Source: Clostridia bacterium | GTDB taxonomy: Bacteria > Bacillota > Clostridia > Oscillospirales > Acutalibacteraceae | NCBI GenBank assembly: GCA_017465465.1 | Contig: JAFTWE010000020.1 | Coordinates: 1-32,854 of the forward strand | Direction of reading: 5' to 3' | Length of the DNA stretch: 32,854 nucleotides | In this document: piece after piece, positions 23,352 through 30,500 of the stretch | Position numbering within the stretch: the stretch's first letter is position 1 | Layout of the letters: each line of letters starts with the position of its first letter | The notes under the pieces: model-generated | Databases searched by the model: none | What the model saw: the letters and a program-made list of their open reading frames with translations, nothing else | What the model was told of the DNA's origin: nothing | Position numbers and translations under genes: made by a program

Positions 23352-24559
23352 CCAAGGATAAAATTTTAACGCTGACAAAAGAATACGGCAATGCCTTTTA
23401 TCTGCTGGATTCCTGTCAGTTTCAAGAAAATTTCACACGCCTTAGCAACGAATTCAAAAAAATATACGGCAATTTTAACATTGCCTATTCATACAAAACC
23501 AACTACACACCGAAGCTTTGCAAAATAATCAACGATAACGGCGGCTACGCAGAGGTTGTTTCCGATATGGAAATGGAAATTGCTCTGCGGGTTGGCGTGC
23601 ATCCGTCAAGAATTATATACAACGGCCCTATCAAAAACACCGCCAAGGTCAACAGTCTTCTCCTTTCGGGAGGAACGGTAAACCTTGACAGCGTTTATGA
23701 GCTTGAAAATATAATTTCACTTGCCGAAATGCACCCTGATAAAACATTTAATGTCGGTATCCGCTGTAATTTTGATGTAGGCGACGGTGTTGTTTCCCGT
23801 TTTGGGGTAGATACCGAAAGTGATGATTTTGAAAAGATACTGAACATTTTTAAAGCTTATAAAAATATTCATTTAATAAATCTTCAGTGCCATTTTGCCA
23901 AGAGAAATGTTGAATTCTGGCCTGCCCGAGCCGAGGGTATGGCAAAAACGGCACATCGCGTTGCCGGGCTTCTTGGCTATATGCCTGAGAGAATTGACAT
24001 CGGCGGCGGTATTTACGGCAATATGGAAGACAGCCTGAAGGCTCAGTTCACCGCAAAAATCCCCGAATACAGCGAATATGCCAAAGCGGCGGCAACCGTT
24101 TTTAAAGAATATTTCCCCGACGAAAAGCCCGAGCTTGTAATTGAACCCGGCTCTGCCCTCGCAGGCGATTGTATGAAGTTTGTAGGAAGAGTTGAAACAG
24201 TTAAAACCGTTCGCGGCAAAACATATATCACTATGCTCGGCAGTCAAAAAAACATCGGTATGGCAGGTATAAATCCGCCTATGGAAGTTATATCAATGGG
24301 CAAAGAAAGCTGTGAATTTACAGACGCTGACATTGTGGGCTACACCTGCATTGAGGGCGATGTTATGTTCAAAGGCTTTAACGGCAGGCTGGCTATTGGT
24401 GACTATCTTGTTTTTTCAAACTGCGGCTCATATTCACTTGTTATGAAACCACCGTTTATTCTGCCTAACTTCCCCGTTCTTGATGTTTGCGGTAATGAGG
24501 TTGAAATAATAAAAAAACAAGAAGCTTTTGACGATATTTTCCATACATTTTCTTTTTAA
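23339..24559 (+). CDS. Fold-type III PLP decarboxylase (diaminopimelate/ornithine decarboxylase-like)
   Basis: The 406-aa protein has the alanine-racemase-type barrel and decarboxylase C-terminal domain. Visible motifs are IAYSYKTNYTPKL with the PLP lysine, AEVVSDMEMEIAL, IYNGPIKNTAKV, a phosphate-binding RIDIGGGIYGN, LVIEPGSALAGDCMKFVGRV, and a YTCIEGDVMF segment like the active-site Cys-x-x-Asp of the family. Standard DapDC enzymes differ at several places, and the gene is outside any lysine cluster. A special substrate for surface-glycan or secondary metabolism is therefore likely (inference). ATG 23339 overlaps the aldolase gene, and AAGGAG lies 8 bases upstream. The open frame to 23297 is not needed. 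Confidence 0.85.
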   Translation: MLRLTKDKILTLTKEYGNAFYLLDSCQFQENFTRLSNEFKKIYGNFNIAYSYKTNYTPKLCKIINDNGGYAEVVSDMEMEIALRVGVHPSRIIYNGPIKNTAKVNSLLLSGGTVNLDSVYELENIISLAEMHPDKTFNVGIRCNFDVGDGVVSRFGVDTESDDFEKILNIFKAYKNIHLINLQCHFAKRNVEFWPARAEGMAKTAHRVAGLLGYMPERIDIGGGIYGNMEDSLKAQFTAKIPEYSEYAKAAATVFKEYFPDEKPELVIEPGSALAGDCMKFVGRVETVKTVRGKTYITMLGSQKNIGMAGINPPMEVISMGKESCEFTDADIVGYTCIEGDVMFKGFNGRLAIGDYLVFSNCGSYSLVMKPPFILPNFPVLDVCGNEVEIIKKQEAFDDIFHTFSF

Positions 24560-24568
24560 GGTGAGAAT

Positions 24569-25270
24569 ATGTATTCACTTAATTTGTTTTTAAAACGATT
24601 TTTCGATATAATAATCAGCGGATTCGCTTTGGTTTTGCTTCTCCCTGTCTGGGTTGCTGTTGCCGTTGCAATTAAAATGGACAGCGACGGTCCTGTTCTT
24701 TTTAAGCAAGAGCGCCGGACAAAAGGAGGCCGAGTGTTCCAAATGTATAAATTCCGCTCTATGGTAGTCAATGCCGAGGGAATGGGTACAGGTCTTTTTA
24801 ACTACGAAAACGACCCTCGCGTTACCAAGGTTGGCAAGTGGCTGAGAAACAGCAGTGTGGACGAATTGCCGCAGCTCTGGAATGTTTTTAAGGGTGACCT
24901 TTCACTTGTCGGCCCCCGCCCCTGTGTTAAATATGAGCTCGGTGACTTTGACACTCTTAACAAGAAATATAAAAAACGCTTTGAAGTCAAGGGCGGCATA
25001 GCTGGTCTGGCTCAGGTCAAAGGCCGCAATGAAAATTCCTGGGATGAAAAGGTTACATACGATAACCAATACATTGAAGACTTCAAAAAGCAAGGCATTC
25101 TGCTTGATATTAAAATTCTTTTTGAAACCGCAATCAAGGTCTTTAAAAAACAAGATATTTACGAAGAAAAAGCAGACAGCTCAATGGATGATGCCGAAGC
25201 TGCAAAGCTGGCGGAGGAAGAGATTATCCGCTTAGCCCACCTCCCCGATGAGGAAACAATAACGATGTAA
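24569..25270 (+). CDS. Polyprenyl-phosphate sugar-1-phosphate transferase (bacterial sugar transferase family)
   Basis: The 233-aa protein starts with one reentrant or membrane helix (FFDIIISGFALVLLLPVWVA). The soluble domain has PVLFKQERRTKGGRVFQMYK, FRSM, VTKVGKWLRNSSVDELPQLW with the catalytic Asp-Glu pair, and GDLSLVGPRPCVKYELGDFD and GIAGLAQVKGR. This is the PglC/WcaJ-type enzyme that moves a sugar-1-phosphate onto undecaprenyl phosphate, the first membrane step of a surface glycan. The short form lacks the extra N-terminal membrane domain of large members. The donor sugar is unknown. AAGGTGAG precedes the ATG, 9 bases after the previous stop. Confidence 0.92.
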   Translation: MYSLNLFLKRFFDIIISGFALVLLLPVWVAVAVAIKMDSDGPVLFKQERRTKGGRVFQMYKFRSMVVNAEGMGTGLFNYENDPRVTKVGKWLRNSSVDELPQLWNVFKGDLSLVGPRPCVKYELGDFDTLNKKYKKRFEVKGGIAGLAQVKGRNENSWDEKVTYDNQYIEDFKKQGILLDIKILFETAIKVFKKQDIYEEKADSSMDDAEAAKLAEEEIIRLAHLPDEETITM

Positions 25271-25282
25271 AGGATGACCAAA

Positions 25283-26215
25283 ATGAAAACTGATGTAGCA
25301 AACAGATTTATTTGGTTCAAGGGCGAAATATTGAATGTTAACGATGCAAAAATCAATGTTCTTGCGCCCACTTCTCAGTTTGGTTTAAATGTTTTTGAAG
25401 GTATCCCCTGCTATTGGAATGAAGAAAAAAAGGAGCTTTATGCCTTCCGCCTTGATGACCATTATGAAAGACTTCTGCGCTCTGCAAGGCTAATTCAGCT
25501 GGACTGCCCCTATTCAAAAGAAGACTTTAAAAAGGCTTTTATTGATGTTATTAAAGCTAATGAATACGACGAAAATCTTTCTGTCCGCCAGACATTATTT
25601 GTTGACGGATTTGGTTCCTGGGGCTCAGAAGGTCCTGTTGAAATGTTTGTGGCACCTATTCCAAAGGGCAATACAAGCTCTGTTTACAATAAAAAAGGAC
25701 TTCACTGCTGTGTGACCTCATGGAGAAGAATTTCGGACAATACACTTTCTCCCAGAATCAAGTGCGGTGCAAATTATATTAACAGCCGTGCAGGACAGAG
25801 AGAAGCTTTGAGAAACGGCTATGACACTTGCCTTTTTCTCAACGGCAACGGCAAGGTTGCAGAAGGTCCCGGCTCCTGCTTTTTTATGGTAACAGGTAAC
25901 AAACTTATTACTCCCCTGCTTACTGACAGCGTGCTTGAAAGCATTACAAGAGATACAATCATAAAAATAGCAAAAAATAAAGGCATCACCGTTGAAGAAA
26001 GAACAGTTGACCGCACTGAGCTTTACACCTGCGACGAGGCATTTTTCTGCGGCTCTGCAATGGAAATCACTCCTGTTTTATCCATTGACAAATATGACAT
26101 TGGCAATGAAACCGCAGGAGAAATTACCGCTTTACTTCATAAGGAATACCTTGATGCTGTTACCGGCAAAAATAGTGAATATAAAGATTGGGTAACACCG
26201 ATTTACGGTGAATAA
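25283..26215 (+). CDS. Class IV aminotransferase (IlvE/branched-chain-like)
   Basis: The 310-aa protein is a fold-type IV PLP enzyme: FGLNVFEGIPCYWNEEKKEL, LDDHYERLLRSARLIQLDCP, PRIKCGANYINSRAG with the PLP lysine, EGPGSCFFMV and VLESITRDTIIKIA. The closest resemblance is to branched-chain aminotransferases, but the family also includes D-amino-acid transaminase and aminodeoxychorismate lyase. No ilv genes are nearby, so it likely serves the cluster. The start at 25283 is chosen because AAAGG directly abuts the earlier ATG at 25274 and is well spaced for the second. GT2 follows after 1 base. Confidence 0.87.
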   Translation: MKTDVANRFIWFKGEILNVNDAKINVLAPTSQFGLNVFEGIPCYWNEEKKELYAFRLDDHYERLLRSARLIQLDCPYSKEDFKKAFIDVIKANEYDENLSVRQTLFVDGFGSWGSEGPVEMFVAPIPKGNTSSVYNKKGLHCCVTSWRRISDNTLSPRIKCGANYINSRAGQREALRNGYDTCLFLNGNGKVAEGPGSCFFMVTGNKLITPLLTDSVLESITRDTIIKIAKNKGITVEERTVDRTELYTCDEAFFCGSAMEITPVLSIDKYDIGNETAGEITALLHKEYLDAVTGKNSEYKDWVTPIYGE

Positions 26216-26216
26216 T

Positions 26217-26984
26217 ATGGATAGAACTTTTGTTGACGGTCTTGTTTCGGTAATCACCCCGGTTTATAACGCTGAACGATTTATTACAACGGCGGTAGAA
26301 TCGGTGATGAAGCAGACCTATAAAAATATTGAAATTATTCTGGTCGATGACTGCTCAAATGACAGCTCCGCCGGAATTATAAATGAGCTTTGCAAAAAAT
26401 ATCCCAACATTGTTTATCACCTGCAGGAGAAAAATATGGGTGCAGGTGTTGCAAGAAACAAGGCTTTAGAATTGGCGCAGGGTCAATATGCCGCATTCCT
26501 TGACAGCGATGATATCTGGAAAGAAGAAAAAATTGCAAAACAGATTGAACTTATGCAAAAAACAGGTGCACCCCTTTGCTACACCGCCATTGAAATGATT
26601 GACGAAAGCGGAAGTCTTGTTAAATCAAAACGCAAAGTAAAAGAAATCTGCGATTACAGCTACCTTTTGCACAACACGGTTATCCCCACATCAGGTCTTG
26701 TGGTTGACCGAAAGCAATGCGGAGACTTCAGAATGCACCTTCGAAGAGGCGGTCAGGATTATGCAACCTGGCTTAAATTGATGAGAAACGGTGCAGTTGC
26801 AAGAGGAATTGACGAAGCACTGGTGCAATACAGAATGGTAAGCGGCTCACTGTCGTCAAATAAATTTAAAAGCATTCAGCAGGTTTGGGAAATTCAGACA
26901 CAGGACGAAAAAATCGGCAAAATCCCCGCCGCATTCCATGTTTTGTGCTTCACCCTTAACGCGTTGAGGAAATATTTATTTTAG
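26217..26984 (+). CDS. GT2-family glycosyltransferase
   Basis: The 255-aa GT-A enzyme shows VSVITPVYNAERFITTAVES, IEIILVDDCSNDSSAG and AAFLDSDDIWKEEKI, where DSDD is the metal/nucleotide-sugar motif, plus a LRRGGQDYATWLKL acceptor-side segment. It uses a nucleotide sugar to extend the lipid-linked glycan begun by the sugar transferase (inference from order). The start at 26217 is preceded by GGTGA. The first frame extension to 26208 overlaps the aminotransferase stop, and the genes are effectively fused in translation. There is no transmembrane tail beyond the last hydrophobic residues. Confidence 0.88.
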   Translation: MDRTFVDGLVSVITPVYNAERFITTAVESVMKQTYKNIEIILVDDCSNDSSAGIINELCKKYPNIVYHLQEKNMGAGVARNKALELAQGQYAAFLDSDDIWKEEKIAKQIELMQKTGAPLCYTAIEMIDESGSLVKSKRKVKEICDYSYLLHNTVIPTSGLVVDRKQCGDFRMHLRRGGQDYATWLKLMRNGAVARGIDEALVQYRMVSGSLSSNKFKSIQQVWEIQTQDEKIGKIPAAFHVLCFTLNALRKYLF

Positions 26985-26992
26985 GTGATTTT

Positions 26993-27469
26993 ATGGCAGG
27001 TAACAGATATATATTATACAAATATGTTGAGTCTGGCGGAGAAGTACTAACCGATGTTAAGGTAAAGCATTTTCACTTTGACAAAGCGCTTACAAAAAAA
27101 CTGATTTACAATGCCGTTATTTGCGAATTTAAACATAAGGTTTATTATATTGAGGATGAAAAAGGTATTATTCATTATTCAATGGCTATCGGAAAGTGCA
27201 GAAAATTTCCATTTCTCAAAAAGAACGACTATATACTCGGACCAAGCTGGACACGAAACGACGCAAGAGGTCAAAAATTGTTAGCTAAAATGTTAAATTA
27301 CATTTCTGCTGAAATTTTAAAGGAGCATCCAGATGCTAACATTTACACTGTTGTCAGAGAAGAAAACATTGCTTCAACAAAAGGTGTTTTAAAAGCAGAT
27401 TTCAAAAAAATCGGATATGTTGAAAAAACACCAAAGCTTAAAATTTATTCAAAAGTTCATCTTGACTAA
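26993..27469 (+). CDS. GNAT-like acetyltransferase
   Basis: The 158-aa protein has a GNAT-like arrangement. The central strand YYIEDEKGIIHYSMAIG is followed by LGPSWTRNDARGQKLLAKML, the acyl-CoA-binding R-x-x-G-K-like turn. A late VVREENIASTKGVLKADFKK, then IGYVEKTP, resembles the last GNAT motifs. It would acylate an amino group, for instance that of the sugar or amino acid handled by the operon. It has no signal peptide. It starts 8 bases after GT2 and the operon ends at the hairpin starting 3 bases past its stop. Assignment to GNAT is by pattern, not strong identity. Confidence 0.7.
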   Translation: MAGNRYILYKYVESGGEVLTDVKVKHFHFDKALTKKLIYNAVICEFKHKVYYIEDEKGIIHYSMAIGKCRKFPFLKKNDYILGPSWTRNDARGQKLLAKMLNYISAEILKEHPDANIYTVVREENIASTKGVLKADFKKIGYVEKTPKLKIYSKVHLD

Positions 27470-27471
27470 AT

Positions 27472-27500
27472 CAGCCACCGATTGCTCGGTGGCTGAAAAT
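27472..27500 (+). terminator. Intrinsic terminator of the glycan operon
   Basis: A perfect 10-bp stem CAGCCACCGA/TCGGTGGCTG (27472-27481 with 27486-27495, loop TTGC) is followed by AAAATTTTATT. The giant gene on the opposite strand stops at 27502, so the hairpin separates two convergent units and may serve both. Confidence 0.85.
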
Positions 27501-27501
27501 T

Positions 27502-30500
27502 TTATTTAATTGGCAAAGGAATATAAGCAATAATCATATTAATAATTGATTTAATCAACTCTATAATAAAATCTAATATTGACGGTTGAGACTCTTGAGG
27601 CTGTTCCTGGTGAATATTTTCTTCGGGAGCAGTTTCTTCCATTTCAGGGCTTTGGTCGATAAGCTCAACATATTCAATATATGCCTCATCCGTTGCAAGC
27701 TCTTCGGTTGATTTTGCCTGGTCAACACTTGCAAGGAGTGCGCCTGCTTTTTCAAGCAGAGCTACATCAAAAGAGTCAACCACACCGTCGTGATTGCAGT
27801 CAGCGGCTTCATAAGCGGCTACGCTGACATCGTCTTCAGTAAGCATTCCGTTAGCAAGGCATGAAACAATTATTGAATCTGTGCCGTCATACCAGCCGTC
27901 ACCGTTGACATCACCGAAAATAACGACGGTGTATTCTCCCACTATTGTTTCTCCGTCTTTGAGAACTGCTTTGGAACCGGTTCCCAATCTTTCAGCTATG
28001 GTATCATAACTCCAAACATAACTATCATCGACCATTGTTGTGTACCCATCAAGAGAAACACAACCGGCATCAAGTCCGTAAACTATATTATTTTTGAAGT
28101 CCATTTGCAAACCATTGGCGGTTTCAAAACCAATAGCAGGAATCGCTTGGGTTTGCACTTCGACACAATTTGAACATATACGACTTTTTTCACCATCTTG
28201 GGTTGCTGTCGGAACAGTTTTAATCACCCACTCATAATATTTATGCTCTGTTTTGGGAAGAACTACACGCTCGCCAATTTCAAATCCGCACATTGAGCAA
28301 ACATAATACTCAACACCCGTAGAGTTGCATGTTGGTTCAGTTCTGACCACAAGCTTATCATGTTCAATTTTTTCTAAAACCACCTGTTCCGTAGATTCAC
28401 CACATGTCAGACAAGTATAAAACTCTCTACCCGTTGAAGTGCATGAAGGAGCAGTATAGTGGTGCTCGTAATTATGGTCAACTGTAGGTATTTCCTCACT
28501 GTTAACAACATTTTTACACACTGTACAGTTCTGCACCTTTAAACCGGCTTTATTGCAAGTAGACTCACTTTCTACAGTCCATTCTCCGAGAGTATGGGAT
28601 GTTTTAGAAATAACTGTGTTGTTAACTACTTTTTTGCAAGTTAAACACCTTTGAACATTAAGTCCGTATGAAGTACAAGTAGGACTTAATTCTATCACCC
28701 ATTCTCCTAATGTATGACCAAAAGCAGGAGTTTCCTCTCTGTTTATTTCATTCAGGCATACAGTACATTTCTGTACAGACACACCTATTGTTTCACAATC
28801 AGGTTCACTGATAGTTTCCCATTCACCCGGTATATGGTCAGGTGACGGAATTGTTTCGCTATTAACAACCTCAAAACAAACATTACACTTTTGAGTTTTT
28901 AGCCCTGTCTTATCACAGGTCGCTTGATTCTCAACCTGCCATTCGCCCAAAGTATGACCTGTTGCAGGTGTTTCAACTCTTTTAATCTCAGCCTGACATA
29001 CAGAACATTTCTGCACGGTAACTCCTACTTCTTTACAGGTGGGTTCACTGATAATCTCCCAGTCTCCGGGTGTATGGTCCAATTTGGAGGTTTCGATTCG
29101 CTCAATCTCAGTTTCGCAGAATTTGCATTTTTGTACCATCAAACCTGCAACTTCGCAAGTCGGCTCAATAACAGTCTCCCATCCTGCCGAAATATGGTCT
29201 GTTTTTGGAATTATCTGACTGTTAAGAATTTCTAAGCAAACAGTACATCTTTGTCTGTTGAATCCTACGTGTTCACAAGTTGGATCACTTTCAACAGTCC
29301 ACTCTCCGGGAGTATGACCCAAAGCAGCGTTTTCAATTCGTTCAAGCTCAGTATTGCATAACTTACAACTCTGTACCATTAAGCCAACTTCCTTACAAGA
29401 AGGTTCACTAAGAATTACCCAACCGGAAGAAATATGGTCAGTTGATGGTATGACTTCACTGTTAAGTATTTCTAAGCATATTATACATCTTTGAACTTTA
29501 CACCCATCATTTTGACAATTTGCTTCTGTTTCAACTTTCCATTCATCTGGAGTATGACCTAATGCCGCTGTTTCCATTCGTTCAAGCTCAGCTTGGCAAA
29601 CTAAACATTTCTTTGCTGTAACACCTATTTCTGTGCAAGTGGGGTCACTTACAAACTCCCAATCACCTGAAGTGTGTCCCAAAGCAGGAATTACTTCTCT
29701 ATCAAACTCAACTGAACAAATTGAACACTTTTTCACTTTGTAACCGTCATCTTCACAAGTTGCTTGCTCTCCTATGATCCAAATATAGGTTGAATGCCCC
29801 AAAGCAGAAGTTTCTTTTCTGTCAACTTCAGTGTTGCAAACGGTACAGCGTTGAACAGTTACACCGACTTCATTACAAGTAGCAGCACTAATTTCAACCC
29901 ATTCAAGCGGCGTATGCTGGAGTTTTGCGAGAACTGTGATATCCTTCTCTTCTCCACAAGTTGTACACTCAAGGCAACTGTATCCCTCAGCAGAACAAGT
30001 TGGTACAACATACTTGTTTGCCCAGATATGATCAATCGTAGCTTCATAATTTCTGAGATTAAATTCTTCTCCGCAAACGGTACATTTATCACATTCGTAA
30101 CCTTGTGAGGTGCAAGTTGGAGCAGAATAATATGTTTCAAGAGTGTGATTCAATATTGGCAAAACTTCTGTATAACTGTCCCCACAATAACATTCATATT
30201 GCTTTGTTCCTACATCAACACAGGTGGACTCTTCTATAGTTTTTGAAATGTATGAGTGCTCGTGAGCGACATTAAAATATATTTTAGGAGCCAAATCACT
30301 CCAGTCATCGTATCCCAAGGCCTCCCATTCTTCTTGTGTTCCGCCAAAATAAATAGTTTCAAGTTTGGGACAATTATTAAATGCATTTGATTCGATAACA
30401 TCAACACTTGCAGGAATTCTCGCACTAGCAAGATTATTACAACCAGAAAAAACACCTGAATTTATAAGAGTAATACCATCAGAAATTGTGATTGTTTTTA

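Noticed and set aside
28129..30258. CRISPR-like regular repeats
   Set aside because: The period of about 118 bases keeps one reading frame and encodes diverged 40-aa units; there are no identical short repeats with unique spacers and no cas genes.
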